Positions 10,128-21,723 of a DNA stretch of 64,000 bases are shown one piece after another. The notes below the pieces were generated by a model. It was not told the DNA's origin. It ran no database searches and saw only the letters and a list, made by a program, of their open reading frames with translations. Every line of letters begins with the position of its first letter. Position 1 is the stretch's first letter. The position numbers were made by a program, and so were the translations under genes. Origin of the DNA: Megascapheus bottae (Eukaryota; Chordata; Mammalia; Rodentia; Geomyidae); contig JANJXV010000013.1 in NCBI GenBank assembly GCA_024803745.1, positions 15,931,501 to 15,995,500 on the forward strand, in the 5' to 3' direction.

Positions 10128-13100
10128 ACATGTGCTTGCACATGCATGTGCATGCATACTGATACCAGGACTTAAACTCTGAGCAGGGTCCTTTAGTTTT
10201 TTTGGCTCAAGGTTAGAGCTCTACCACCTAAGCTAGAAGTCTGCCTCTAGCGTTTTGGTAGTTAATAGAAATTATAGAAATCGGAATCTCATGGTATTTT
10301 CTGCCCAGGCTGGCTTAGAACCATGATCCTCACATCTCAGCTACTAGCTAGGATTACAGGTATGACCTACTGGCACAGAGGATCTTTAACTGTACATGGC
10401 ACCCTAATCTTATCTCTTGTACTGCTAGAAAATCCTCCTCCCCCCACCCCTCAGTCAAGAGTAGAAACGTTGTCTCTTATTTGAGGTACAAGATGGAGTA
10501 GAAGAAGCTTCTGGGGATGGAAGGAGGAACCTGTTGAGTAGAGTGTGGAAGACATGATGTCTCTGAGGGTAAAGGAATGAAGTAGTTTGTGATCCAAGAG
10601 AAGGAGAACTGGCCTGTTCTTGTCAGTTTGCATCCTCTATGTGTAAATAGTTGTTTGTCCTTACCAATTTTTCAGGACATAGTTAGAGTCTTTTCCTGAG
10701 ATCAGAATAACCTCTGCCTAAGTCACTCAAATCTAGGCCTGAGGCCAGTTAAAAGCTTGATCCTGTTTGATCTGCTGTGTTTCTTCCAGGAACTGTTCCA
10801 AGAGTCTCTGAAGAAGCTGAGAAAAGAGCAGCAAGAAGCTGAGAGGTTAATAGCTGTTCTAAGAGAGAATAGAACATCTTGGAAGGCAAGAAGAATTCCT
10901 CTGAAGGGTGTCTAGGATGTCCTGGGATAGCACATAGTTCACCGGAGACCAGAACAAAGGAGTCTGGATCTCTTGAGAGTTTCCTTTGGCCTGCTTCGCC
11001 ACTGCATTCTCTTCAAACCTATCGATTGCCTTGTACAAGGGGCATAGGATTGGGCAAATGGTAAACATTAAAAATGAAGCTAGGCTTTTTGAAATCACCA
11101 CATAGGAAGGGCTTTGCGGCCAGAGGTAGCCTCTGCTTTACAATTCCGGGGCTTCTTTTACCGTTTCAGTCTCCTGGTCTCCTGGAAATGATACGTTGGT
11201 CTTGAGGTAATAATTTCTATCTAAGTAGTCAAAAGTGGGAGGAGAGGCAAATACAGAACTTTGAGAGATTATTGAGGTTTACTGGAATTCAAATCTCATC
11301 TAGGACAGACTCACAGTCCATAATTAAAAGGCTTTGGTAAGGCGGTCTGAGGTTAATGGCCAGGGTAAAAGAACAGGAATCTACCTGTTCTGCCCTAGCC
11401 TGCTGAAAATATTGACCACTCTCCCAGAGAGGCTGGCTCGGGAAAGCACTGTTACACTGCCTGACCTCTCAGACCCCCTTCCCCCAAAGCGGACCCCCTA
11501 AGCCCAACAGACAGCAGCCTCTTTTTCTTCCCTGATACTGAAGAGTCAGATGGAGCCTGAGAGACACAGGATCCAGAAGGAGTTTAATCAGCTGCGAAAC
11601 ATTCTGGACAAAGAGGAGCAGCAGGAACTGAAGAAGCTGGAGGAAGAAGAGAGGAAAGGGCTGAGTATTATGGAGAAAGCAGAGGATGAGCTGATCCACC
11701 AGAACCAGTCCCTGAGAGAGCTTATCTCAGACTTGGAGCAGCGATGCCAGGGCTCCATGGTAGATCTGCTACAGGTGAGACTTGTGGATAAGCCTGGGGT
11801 CTGGGCATGGGACAAGTAGGAAAAAAAACCAAAAATCCTTGGTAGTGCCTCTTGCCTATTGAACTGAGTAGAGATCATGAGCGAAGCATACGATCTAGAG
11901 TGTAAATGTTAGGGGAAGGCCCTGTTTTTGTTGCTTTGTTTGAAGGGTGGTCTAAGAGCTGATTTGATGACTCTGGAGATCCTACATCTCATGATGTTCA
12001 CAGGAGGCTTTCCCAGTCTTAGCACTACTAACTTTTTGATGTGGATAATTCTTTGCTGTGAGAGATTCTTCTGCAAGATATGTAGCAGCATTCTTGGCCT
12101 TTACCTATTCTATCCCAGCAAGTGTGACAACCCTAATCCCCTCCATACATCCCCAGGCGTCCCCAGGAAGAGCATCTCTGACCCCAGCTCAGCCAAGAAC
12201 CATTGAGTGCAAAGCACCTCTTGTCTCCATGCCTGTTCTGGGAGTATTGTCCAGTGCTTTTGCACAGTTTCATAACCGGGAAACATGTACCAAACATCAA
12301 GTTAGAGACTGAGTAGTTACTAGCTCTTCTTAGCCTTCTCTTTCTCTGGGAATAGATTTAGCTTTCATCTTGCAGTCATAACTACTCAAATGCATGCATC
12401 TTTGGAGGACAGAGTCTAGGGTGAGTGTACAGTTTATGACGATGTAAGGTGTCAAGTCCGGAGAGATTTGGTGGAGGAACTGGAATGGGAGTAGATACTT
12501 GAGGTAGCAGTTTGAACTTCTGTTTTCTACCTAAAATGAACAGTGCAGCTCTGAAATTGGGGCATGGTTTACCTTGTGACTTTTAGACCTTTCAGGCTGT
12601 TCTTTCCTTTCTTGGTCTTCTTTTACTAGTGGAATGATTATCTCTTTCTTCTTGAGAGGTGATATTAACATAGGTGGTCACTTTCAACCTGTTGTTCTTA
12701 CTCACTTCTTTGGGTTTTTTTTGGGGGGGGAGGGGTTATGGGGCTTGAACTCTGGGCCTAGATGCTGTCCCTGAGCTCTTCAGCTCAAGGCTACCACCTT
12801 ACCCTTTAGCCTCAGCCCTACTTCCCATTTTCTAGAGGTTAATTGGAAATAAGAGTCTCAGGTTCTTTAGTGCCCAGACTGACTTTGAACCATGATCCTC
12901 AGATCTCAGTCTCCTGAGTAGCTAGGATTACAGGCATGAGCCACCACACCCAACTTATTCATTTCTTATTTGCCTTTTGTAGTCATTTTTGGTGTTAGGT
13001 TACTTTAATACTTTTCCTTTTCTTCCTTCATTCTGGCTCTTCCACAGACTCCTTAAGTTCTACAAAACCCCCAATCTCCTTAAATGCAATGGAATCATCA

Positions 13101-14329
13101 ATGATACTAATGCAGGTGTTCCCAGACCCATTAGTATGACTATCCAATAGGCTTGGGGTTTTATTGCCCGTCCTGGGGCTTGAACTCAGGATTTGAGCAC
13201 TGCCCTTGGGCTTTCTCAAGGCTAGCACTCTACCACTTGAGCCACAGCACCACTTCTAGCTTTTTCTACCTACGACTCTAACCTGGGTCTTTGTACATGC
13301 TGGACAAGCACTCTACCATTAGGCCAAACTCCCAGCCCTGATAGTCTTTTTAAATCGAGTGTTATCTAACAGACAATTTTGTAGAATTCTCTGTTCATAA
13401 ACATATTCTTCATTATGGTGTTATTAAATTTGCTAGCCAAGACACTGTTTGGTATGCTGACTACCCAATGCTTCTTCAGTTTTCTATGTTCCAGTCAGTT
13501 TGAGTTGTGGTTCACACAATGCAAAGTATCCCAAACAGAGAAAGCAGTTATTTTGCATTATATGCATCCTAATGGCCTTGTCTTCAGGTCAGTGAGATGT
13601 ATAGAGCCGAAATTAGGGAGCCAAATAGAAAGCAATGGTTACTTTTATTGAACAAGATTGGCAGTGGGATAATAAAAAGTAAATAGCCAATATAAGCATT
13701 GTAGGCTGGTACATTTTCTCTTAAATATTAGTTTGAAGTGCATGTGTCCCATTTGCTGGTTAATAGTCTAATGCATCGTGGGAGAACAGATTAAGGAATC
13801 ATCCACATGTACTTGTTGAAGTCCAGGAAATGGGTGGAGTCAGCTGAAATGGAAAGATCATTACAACAGTTGACTTTTCAGGGCTAAATGTATTTCTGGC
13901 CTTCGAATTTGTATCTTCAATAACAGGAATAGATTGTAAGCTTCTCAAGGGCAAAAATTATTGCTTTATCATCATTCTCCAGGCAATGGCAAATTATATA
14001 CGACATATGTATGTATATAACATCACATCAGCACATGCACACAGTTGTACGATTAGGAACTGATTAATTAGGTTATTTTTTTTGATATCTTTATGTGAGT
14101 TATTAGGGATGCTGTGCCCTGAGTGTTTATGTTAATGAATCCAGTTTTTTGTTTTATTCATTGGTTGGTTAGTTTGAAGACAGAGCCTATCTACCGGCTA
14201 TTCTGTTCTAATATCCTCCAACCTCAGCCTCCACAGAGCTATATTCCAGGCATATATGACCATGCATACTTGCCCTGAGTTCTATATCTTTGTGGTACTC
14301 TCAGCATTGGTTCTGTATTACTATTACTA

Positions 14330-14367
<38 letters not shown>

Positions 14368-16542
14368 TCTATTCATACCATGGAACTGTAGAAATGGGAG
14401 AATGACATGACCTATTTCTCCTTTATCTAATCTGTCATTTTTCCTTTGTAGGACGTGAGTGATATCACAAAAAGGTATGTATAAGAAATCATGGAAGAAT
14501 TCTCAAGGTGGACAAAAAGTTCTATATCTGTACTCAGTGGGGCAGGCAAGGCATTGTTCATGTTATCCCAAGATAAAGGAAATGGGCTGGCCTTCCCAGA
14601 GATTTTGGATAATGGGAGGACACAGAAGAGGAACAGGGAAGTACAGGGCCTGTTGTTCTTCCCAGCTGGGCTGTCTCTTCTCCAGCTAGTAAAAGATGTC
14701 CAGAGACAGTAAATTGTAAGGTGCTAGTAGAGCCCTGCTTCTCAGGCTTCTGATTGATGTAGGACCTAAAAATCTTCTGCCTTCCTTTGGGTGTCTGTAC
14801 GTCCCAGCAGTGCATTCCTATCAGCCCAGACATCTGCAGTGCCTCTTCCTGATCCCTTGTGTATGGCAGTGGCATTTAAGTATCTTACATCCATCTTTTA
14901 TAAAGATAGAAAATGATTTCCCAGCCATTGCTCTTCTTAATTCTGTCCTTTTCTCTAGGACATAAAGAAGGAAAAATTATTGTACTTTATAAAATGGACA
15001 ACAGTAGAACAGGGAAAGAAACAAAATGAAGATTTAAGAGGTTAAATCTTGCCAGGTACCAAAGGTTTATGATTGTAATTCTAGCTACTCAGGAGGCTGA
15101 GATCTGTGGATCACCATTTGAAGCCAACCCAGACAGATAAATTAAGAGACTCTTATCTCTAGTTAACCAACAACCAGCCAGACATGGAAGTATGGAAAAT
15201 AGTAGTGTCTGCTTTGAGAGAAAAAGTCATATCTCAGTACTGGCACACATAACAAAACAAGAGGTTAAATCTTAACTGAAAGTTACACAGAGGGTGAGTA
15301 TCTGACTTCTAGTCCAAGTCTTCTTGGTCCAGTGCCAGGACCCTTTGCCGAGGAGTGTTGATGTGCACTGATGGTCCTGCATGGTGAGGGAAATAGGAAA
15401 CATAAGATCTGTCGTTTCTAGGAGTGAGTTCTGCATGTTGAGGAAGCCCCAGGTTTTTCCCACCACGTTGAAAAGTATGTTCCGAGCCCCGGACCTGAAA
15501 AAGATGCTCCGAGTATTTAGAGGTAAGATTTGGGGAAAGCATTTGACTGTGGAATTGTTGCCATGGTGAGGAGCACACAGGAAGGCCCAGTAGGCTGGGC
15601 ATAGGACAAGAGTGGCAGTGAGAGAGGCATGTGAAGAACTTGCAGTTCCTGCTTAATAGGAGACAAAAGTGACCTTAGTCTCATCTTCAAAGAATGACTC
15701 ACCATTTTGCGCAGTCTGGCGAGAGGAGAGAGAACACAACCTGAGACCACTGGTTTCACTTCACTGGTGTCTCTCTTTTTCCTGTTATAGAGCTTACAGA
15801 TGTCCAGAGCTACTGGGGTGAGTAGAAACTATGGCCTCTTTGAGCTAACATGGGTGATGGCCTCCTTTTGCATGCTCTAACCCCCTCAAACCTATACATT
15901 CCCTCAGATCTAATGTGTCCATATCTGACTCATCCAACTCCCGCTTCTCTTCTAATGACTATGGTTCCTTTTCCTCTAGTGGATGTGACTCTAAACCCAC
16001 ACACAGCCAACTTAAATCTTCTCCTGGCTAAAAACCGGCGGCAAGTGAGGTTTGTGGGTGTTAAGCTGTCGGAGCCTTCCTGTCTGGAGGAACATCATGA
16101 CTGCAGTGTCCTGGGCTCTCAGCTCTTCTCCTCGGGAAAATATTACTGGGAGGTTGATGTGTCCAAGAAGTCTGCCTGGATCCTGGGCGTGTGCAGTAAT
16201 TCGGCAGAGCCGACCTTCTTCGGCCAGTATACCCACAATCTGAACCCTTGCCCCAGGTATCAGCCACAGAGTGGGTACTGGGTGATTGGCTTGCAGCATA
16301 AGCACGAATACAGAGCCTACGAGGACTCTTCTGCCACCCTGCTCCTCTCCATGACGGTCCCCCCTCGCCGCATCGGGGTTTTCTTAGACTACGAGGCTGG
16401 CACTGTCTCCTTTTATAATGTCACCAACCATGGCTTACCCATCTATACCTTCTCAAAATACTATTTTCCTACTGCCCTTAGTCCATATTTTAATCCTTGT
16501 AACTGTGAAGTTCCAATGACCCTGCGTCGTCCCGGCCCTTGA
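9595..16542 (+). CDS. TRIM6: TRIM6, tripartite-motif E3 ubiquitin ligase (joined over seven exons)
   Basis: The exons join as 9595-10017, 10790-10885, 11544-11774, 14452-14474, 15422-15522, 15791-15817 and 15980-16542: 1464 nt, 487 residues, with no break. The order is RING (C15, C18, C30, H32, C35, C38, C56, C59), B-box2 (C97, H100, C108, D111, C116, C119, H125, H128), coiled coil (about 142-250), linker, then B30.2/PRY-SPRY from about 301 with WEVDV at 357-361 and LDYE at 436-439. Exon sizes 96, 231, 23 and 27 are typical of the TRIM5/6/22/34 group. Length and the [10 protein letters not shown] and GYWVIGLQH segments favour TRIM6 over its paralogues. Known role: cytoplasmic E3 ligase whose unanchored K48-linked ubiquitin chains activate IKK-epsilon in type I interferon signalling. 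The start has a purine at -3 and an in-frame TAG nine bases upstream (9586-9588). All zinc ligands are present, so the gene is probably functional. Confidence 0.95.
10075..10123. repeat. TG repeat in TRIM6 intron 2
   Basis: About 24 units beginning 57 bases after the exon 2 donor. Read through, it gives a Val-Cys run that is not protein-coding in the spliced gene. Confidence 0.95.
10180..10375 (-). mobile_element. Composite SINE in TRIM6 intron 2
   Basis: Complement of both monomers; ends ctagctaggattacaggtat. It directly follows the TG repeat. Confidence 0.65.
10790..10885 (+). CDS. TRIM6: TRIM6 exon 3: start of the coiled coil, with a GC 5' splice site
   Basis: This exon has 32 codons in phase 0 after the acceptor ttcttccag. 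It begins [10 protein letters not shown] and ends RTSWK, with the heptad-like Leu/Ala pattern of the coiled coil. The 96-nt length is exactly family-typical. The following dinucleotide is GC, in the context AAG|GCAAGAAG, so this is a GC-AG intron. The matching exon of the TRIM34 relic (ending 29411) also has GC. Confidence 0.92.
11544..11774 (+). CDS. TRIM6: TRIM6 exon 4: coiled coil
   Basis: The exon has 77 codons, begins [10 protein letters not shown] and ends at the donor CAG|GTGAGA at 11775. The acceptor lies after a T/C-rich tract. The first AG (ending 11543) gives the family-standard 231 nt, while a second in-frame AG six bases on would drop two residues (Ser-Gln). It is rich in Glu, Lys and Leu, as expected for the antiparallel TRIM dimerisation helix. 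Confidence 0.93.
12717..12956 (-). mobile_element. Composite SINE in TRIM6 intron 4
   Basis: A well-preserved full-length copy, from the T/G run at 12716 to ggattacaggcatgagccac near 12935. Confidence 0.8.
13160..13340 (-). mobile_element. IDL-Geo type SINE in TRIM6 intron 4
   Basis: The sequence gtcctggggcttgaactcag to attaggccaaactcccagcc is a complete dimer. Confidence 0.8.
14150..14280 (-). mobile_element. B1-like SINE monomer in TRIM6 intron 4
   Basis: The sequence ttgaagacagagcctatcta through ctcagcctccacagagctat and aggcatatatgaccatgcat is a single diverged monomer. Confidence 0.45.
14332..14368. repeat. ATT trinucleotide repeat in TRIM6 intron 4
   Basis: About twelve units, 84 bases before micro-exon 5. 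Confidence 0.95.
14452..14474 (+). CDS. TRIM6: TRIM6 exon 5: 23-nt micro-exon
   Basis: A 23-nt exon encodes DVSDITK plus two bases of an Arg codon. It lies between the acceptor ctttgtag and the donor AAG|GTATGT. It is recognised by its fixed length and phase (0 to 2) in this TRIM group and by joining in frame to both neighbours. Confidence 0.9.
15045..15255 (+). mobile_element. Composite SINE in TRIM6 intron 5
   Basis: It includes attctagctactcaggaggc then ggatcaccatttgaagccaa. The right monomer is degraded. Confidence 0.65.
15422..15522 (+). CDS. TRIM6: TRIM6 exon 6: linker 2
   Basis: The exon has 101 nt from the acceptor tttctag to the donor AGAG|GTAAGA. It completes Arg258 and encodes a segment containing [10 protein letters not shown], a conserved linker between coiled coil and B30.2. 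It ends in phase 1. The adjacent CATGGTGAGG at 15380-15389 resembles a donor but lies upstream of the acceptor and is not used in this model. Confidence 0.92.
15791..15817 (+). CDS. TRIM6: TRIM6 exon 7: 27-nt micro-exon
   Basis: The exon completes Glu292 and encodes LTDVQSYW, then one base of Val301. The acceptor is gttatag and the donor is TGGG|GTGAGT. Size and phase are those of the exon just before B30.2 in TRIM5/6/22/34. Confidence 0.9.
15980..16542 (+). CDS. TRIM6: TRIM6 exon 8: B30.2 (PRY-SPRY) domain and stop
   Basis: After the acceptor cctctag this exon encodes residues 301-487 and ends in TGA at 16540-16542. PRY begins at [17 protein letters not shown] hallmarks are WEVDV (357-361), AWILGVC (366-372), GYWVIGL (399-405) and the LDYE strand (436-439). 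The loop at about 374-393 ([20 protein letters not shown]) sits where TRIM5 carries its virus-recognition loop. It is short and shows no expansion. Confidence 0.95.
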
Positions 16543-16619
16543 TTAGCCTCACCCCCACCCCACAGCTGACTGCTCCTCTTCTCCATGAGGCTCACTGGCT
16601 CATGGCTCTTCTTTCTCAG

Positions 16620-16860
16620 GGCTTTTTATTTTTATTGTTTTGTGCCAGTACTGGGTCTTGAACTCAGGTCCTCAATGCTGTCCCTTAGCTTTTTGGCTAA
16701 AGGCTGGTGCTCTACTATTTGAATTACAGCTCTTGCTTTCAGCATTGTGGTGGTTAATTGAAGATAAACACCTCACAGACTTTCCTGCTCAGGCTGGCTT
16801 TAAACCAGGATCCTCAGATCTCAGCCTCCTGAATAGTTAGGTTTAATAGCACAAGGCACC
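16620..16860 (-). mobile_element. Composite SINE just after the TRIM6 stop
   Basis: It begins about 80 bases beyond the stop codon, so it would lie within the 3'UTR. It carries gtgccagtactgggtcttga. Confidence 0.7.
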
Positions 16861-17394
16861 AATCCAGCAATCTCTGAAGTTGTGTTTTTTGTATTCTCAT
16901 TCCTTTACTTTGGGACCTCAACTCAGCTATCCTCAGAGGTAGCTTGAACTGCATCCTGAGCTCTTGGTTCTGAAGGGATCAGATGTTCAGTGGAAATTTT
17001 TCAGGATGCACAGGGTTAAATGGAAGAAATTCTCTTCTGGTAATTTGCTGTAAGTTTGGATTCTAAGTGAGAAATTGAATGTAACAATGTCTTTTTGTAA
17101 TTATTGAGGGAGTCGTGTTTCATTATTGTTATCAGGATCCATCATGTGGAGTTCTTTGAATAGATTAATGTTTATGAACACAATTAACCTATAACTTCAT
17201 ATTGTTATTTGTCAGGTTTTCTGAAATGTAACAATGAGCAAAGAAATTACTGAGTATACGTAGGAATAAGAGTGCTAAAAACAGACAAAAATGTGGTTCA
17301 GTTGGAAGGAAAGTGTAGGTACAGTCTTCACTACAAACTCTACCAATCTTTTGCTTTCATCATTTAAGAATAGTCATCAACAATTAAAAAGAAA

Positions 17395-17600
17395 TTATGC
17401 TACTCAGGAAGCTGCGAGCTGAGGATCGAGGTTCAAAGCCAGCTCTGACACTAAAGATCGTGAGATTCTTATCTCCAGTAAACCACTAGAAAACTGGAAG
17501 TGGTGCTGTGGCTCAAGCGGTAAGGGCAGTAGTTGAGCTGAAGAGCTCAGGGACAGTGCCCAGGCCCAGAGTCCAAGCCCTACCACTCAAAAAAAAGAAA
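17395..17600 (+). mobile_element. Composite SINE, 5'-shortened
   Basis: It starts in the left monomer at ctactcaggaagctgcgagc, has a complete right monomer and an A-rich tail to 17607. Confidence 0.75.
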
Positions 17601-17844
17601 AAAGAAACTACATTCTAAGTGAATCAAGCTAGAGGAAAGAGAGGAAAGAAACTAATCAGATTTTCTCTTGGAAAAGAAATGCAAGAAGAAATCACATTTT
17701 CCACATCTCTTTTCTTTCTCTTTCCATCCTTCCCTTTTGTGTGTGTGTGTGCGCATTCGCGCACGCGTGCAACTGGCAATTCATCCAAGGATCTATCCTC
17801 TGAATCCTGAGTAAAAACCTCTTACCATTGAGCTACAACCCTCA

Positions 17845-18066
17845 GCCCAGCCCTTACTTCTTTGTGCTGCTTCCGAATTCAGGCCCTTAGACAGACTCAG
17901 GCTTGTTTGTTTAGGGATGGCATAATAACCATCTGAGCCACACCTCTCGTCTAGCTTTTGGCTACTTAGTTGGAGATGGAGTCTCAGACTTTCCTGTCTG
18001 GCGTGACCTTAAGACATGATACTCTGGACTCCAGCATCCTGAGTGCCGAGGATGACAGGCGTGGCC
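17845..18066 (-). mobile_element. Diverged composite SINE
   Basis: The sequence ttggagatggagtctcagac and ggatgacaggcgtg keep the composite order. A second B1-like piece may follow to about 18200. Confidence 0.5.
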
Positions 18067-18465
18067 CAGTGGTTTCCAGTCCTGATACAGGTCCTCACTA
18101 AGCTTTCTACACTGGCCTTGAACTCTTATTTAGTGCAGGCATGCCTCAAACTTCATATTCTGTTTTGGTCTTCCAGATCTCTGGGATTTCAGGCATATAC
18201 CACCTTCCCATCACTTCCCCTCTCTTCCCACTCTCTCTCTTTCTTTCTTTTATCCTTGCTATTGTTGCTTGATACTAGTCTGGGGTTTGACCTCTGGGCT
18301 GTCTTTTTGTTCTTTAAATATTTCTTTGGATAGATTCTTAAAATATTTTGAGACCACGATCCTGTTTACTTCTGGCCTTCTGATTAGCTGACATTAGAGG
18401 CCTGAAACTCTTGCATCCAGTTTCATGGACAACACCCAGTTTTGCCAACCTTTCTTTCCTTTTTG

Positions 18466-18700
18466 TGTCAATACTAGGGTTTCAATTCAGCCTTGCACCC
18501 TTGCCTGGCTTTTTTTGCTGAAGGCTGGTATCCTACCACTTGAGCCACTCTATCACTAGTGCCATGGTCCACTTCCAACATTTTGCTGGTTAATTGGAAA
18601 TAAAAGAATCATACATAACAGCTAGCTTCAAACCATAATCTTAGTTCTCAGCTTGCTGAAGGACTATAATTACATGTGTAAGTTACCAATGTCAGTGTGC
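18466..18700 (-). mobile_element. Diverged composite SINE
   Basis: The sequence tcaatactagggtttcaatt and gctggttaattggaaataaa mark the monomer junction. Confidence 0.55.
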
Positions 18701-19061
18701 CAAGTTTACTGGATTAACTTTGAAGCTGGTTCTTTCCAATCTCTGCTTCCCAAGTAATTGAAATTGCAAAGCCCAATTATGTCTGCTGACAGCCGTTTTC
18801 TTTCTACCCAAATGCCAATAATAGCCAGTGAATGAGTTGCTGTGACTTTGGTGGAGAGATGCTATGTACTTTCCGAGCTATCTATAAAAAACTGGAGTGC
18901 ATGTGAGGGAAAATGGAAGCTGCTGATTACTGTTAGTACACACTGGATTTCCACAAGAAAACAAAAATACCTCACTAATATTGCATTGTATATGGCGGTG
19001 ATACTGCCTTGGATGTATGGGTTAAATAAAATTTAGTACTCATTTTGCCTGTTTCATTTTA

Positions 19062-19298
19062 CTTGTTTTGTGTGTGCTGGTCCCAGGGATTAAACTTGGG
19101 GCCTAGGCACTCTTCCTGAGCTATGGTGCTCAAGGCTAGTAAGTAGTGCTCTACTGCTTGGAGCCACAATGTCATTTCGAGCTTTTTGGTTAATTGAAAA
19201 TAGAGTCTCTTAGACTTACCTGCTTTGAATCAGGATAGTCAGATCTCCGCCTCCATAGCAGCTAGGATTACAGGTATGACCCACCAGCATCTAGCTCC
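19062..19298 (-). mobile_element. Composite SINE
   Basis: It runs from gtgtgctggtcccagggatt to ggattacaggtatgacccac; both monomers are recognisable. Confidence 0.65.
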
Positions 19299-19449
19299 GT
19301 ATTAGAAATTTTTCTGTGACAATCTAGAAGTGGTTCAAGACCAACCTGGGTAGAAAAGGTCTCCATCTCCAATTAAGCAGCGAAATGTCATGCTGGAGGT
19401 AGTAGAGTAATTGCCAAGCAAGCTAATCAAGCAAGTCCTCCGCTCTCTG

Positions 19450-20400
19450 ATCACACTACTCAATGGTACGGTATGTGGGCCATGTATTTCCTTTCCTGCT
19501 TTTCCCAGTTCTTTGCTTATTTAAAAAAGTATGTACATTCTAAATATTCAACCAGTATGAAATAAAATGGTTCAAGTTACCTATTTATCTTTTATATGGA
19601 ATAATTGTTTTAAATCATTTAAATTTTATTGGTGGGACAGTCATTCCCACATCATAACTAAATTACAAATAAATTTAAAAATATCCCTGAGCAGTGATAG
19701 AGGAAGTGACAGCCTTGTACCTGTTTAAGAATCTTTACTATAGCATGAACTAGTAACAGCAGTCAAATCTATTCCAATCCTGCAGTACTATTGTTTCTGA
19801 TTTATGTAACATTTTTTGAAGTGTTATGCATAATGATAATGAGATTAAAATGAGTATAGTACAAAGTGTAACTTTTTTTAAGAAAATCAAATAAATAGAA
19901 ACTAGTTTTATTGTCAACTTTACAGTTTTTTTTTGTTTTTGTCAAGTGCAAGATCAGCCTGCTAAGAAATGTTCTAGCAATGACTGATGTAATAACTTCC
20001 GTTGGCATCTTGTCTTCTGAGTCTTCATTTCTCCCACTGATGTTCAGCCAAATAATAAAAGCAACACGATAGTGATTGAGTTTACTATTATCAATGGCAC
20101 CCTCATCATAGTTCTTACAGATCAAATAAGGTTCATTAGCTGAAATTTAATTCCTGGCTCCTCTCCAAATCTGCCAATTCCTTGGTCTGTTCCCCAGCCA
20201 ATGTTTTTAAGAAAACGCTTTTCCTACAGCACCGCAATGGTGTTGACACAGAGCAGGGCAGCCTGAAGCAAGGAGTACAGAGTAAAAACCATGGTCGTTG
20301 GAAATCAGCCAGAGGCCCAAATGATTCCTCTCTCCCGCCACTGCCATGGGCTTTCCTAATGTCTGATTTACTGTCTGATGTTAGTTTTTAGAAAATTCTT
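19450..20400. other. Intergenic, nothing recognised
   Basis: Unique AT-rich sequence between SINE clusters. Frames up to 107 codons (19802-20125) show no known feature. Confidence 0.5.
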
Positions 20401-20404
20401 GGCC

Positions 20405-20580
20405 AGGGCTGGGTGCATAGCCTAGTGGTAGAGTGCTTGTCTAGCATGGACAAAGCCCTGGGTTCAATTCCTTGGTACCACATACATAGAAAAAGTGGTG
20501 GAATGCTAACCTTGAGAAAGCCCAAGGACAGTGCTCAGGCCCTGAGTTCAAGACCCAGGTCTGGCAAAAACAAGCAAACA
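20405..20580 (+). mobile_element. IDL-Geo type SINE
   Basis: It starts cagggctgggtgcatagcct. Box A (tagcctagtggtagagtgc) and box B (gggttcaattcc) of the left monomer are intact. The right monomer has lost its start. Tail AAAAACAAGCAAAC. Confidence 0.82.
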
Positions 20581-20696
20581 AAGTATTTTTGTCCTTGGTT
20601 CTCCAAGCCTGGATCTAGTAATAGAAAGGAGATGGGCCAATGATACCTTGCCAAACATTTCACAAAAGCTCAGATATGAAGTCAATCTAAGTACTC

Positions 20697-20900
20697 ATCA
20701 ACATAGAGTGTGGCCTACTGGTAGAGTGCTGCCTAGCATGCAGGAAGCCCTGGGTTCGATTCCTTGGTACCATATACACAGAAAAAGCTGGAAGTGGTGC
20801 AGTGGCTCTAGTGGTAGAGCACTACCCTTGAGAGAGCCCAAGGATAGTACCCAGATCCTGAGTTCAAGAGCCAGGACTGGAAAAACAAGACAAAACAAAA
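20697..20900 (+). mobile_element. IDL-Geo type SINE
   Basis: A complete dimer 120 bases after the previous one in the same orientation. Both monomers show tRNA-like promoter boxes (ggttcgattcc; gagttcaagagcc). Confidence 0.82.
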
Positions 20901-21481
20901 ACCCACAGAGGAAAAGATAAAAATAATGGGACATACACAATGAAGTAGTCATCAAACTCAAAGCACTGAAGGAAAAAAAATTCATTGTGGTAAAAGGTAT
21001 CAACTGGAAGGTATTTGTGTTTAATGAAACAGGCCAGACACAGAAATACAAAAATTGCATACAATAATGGCATTGACTATGTGGAATATACAAAGGCTGA
21101 TCTTACAGAAGCAGAGAGCAGAATAGGAAAGAGAGAAAAATGGACAGATATTCTAGGTCAAAGACAGAAAATGTCAGTTAAAAAAAAGAAATTAAAGGAT
21201 TGAAGATATATATTGCCTAAAACTGACTTAGGAACTACATATAATAAAAATAAATGTCATACAAATAAAAAGAAATAGAAAGTATACCTCTCCAAAAGGA
21301 TAAAAAGGTTCAAATAGCTTTACTTGATAATATCCTATGGCCTATTTAAGGGAAAAATAATGCCAATCATTCACAATATTTTCAGGAATAAAGAAAAAGG
21401 GAGAAACACCAACTCATTCTATAATGCAAAAAATAGAAACATCACTTACAGCCAGAAGTTTACTTGTTTATTAGTGATTTA

Positions 21482-21723
21482 ACCAAGTGACCAGTGGCTT
21501 AGACCTATAATCCTACTATTCAGTGAGGCTCAGATCTAAGGATGGTGGCTCAGGTTAGCCTGGGAAGACAAATCCAAGAGACTTTTCTCTTCAATAACCA
21601 GAAAAAAAGAAGTGGCTAAAGTAGTAGAGCTGTAGAGTGAATGACCTAAGCAATAGTGAGAGACCTTGTTTCAAGCTCTACTGTCTACACATACACACAC
21701 ACACACACACACGTACACACACA

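Larger units (their letters stand above)
16543..19050 (+). other. Possible TRIM6 3'UTR with candidate polyadenylation signal
   Basis: After the stop there is a - strand SINE (16620-16860), unique sequence, a + strand SINE (17395-17600), more SINE material, then unique sequence. The first convincing AATAAA on the + strand is at 19025-19030 and is followed by a T/GT-rich stretch (ttgttttgtgtgtg near 19063-19076). A 2.5-kb 3'UTR is plausible for TRIM6 but cannot be shown from sequence alone. Confidence 0.3.

Noticed and set aside
9595..10182. A 195-codon single-exon TRIM protein
   Set aside because: The last 54 codons read past a good splice donor into a TG repeat and SINE. The spliced gene explains the locus better.
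20405..20900. tRNA genes, because box A and box B are clear
   Set aside because: The units are SINE monomers with A-rich tails and many sister copies. No clover-leaf with a matching acceptor stem is evident.
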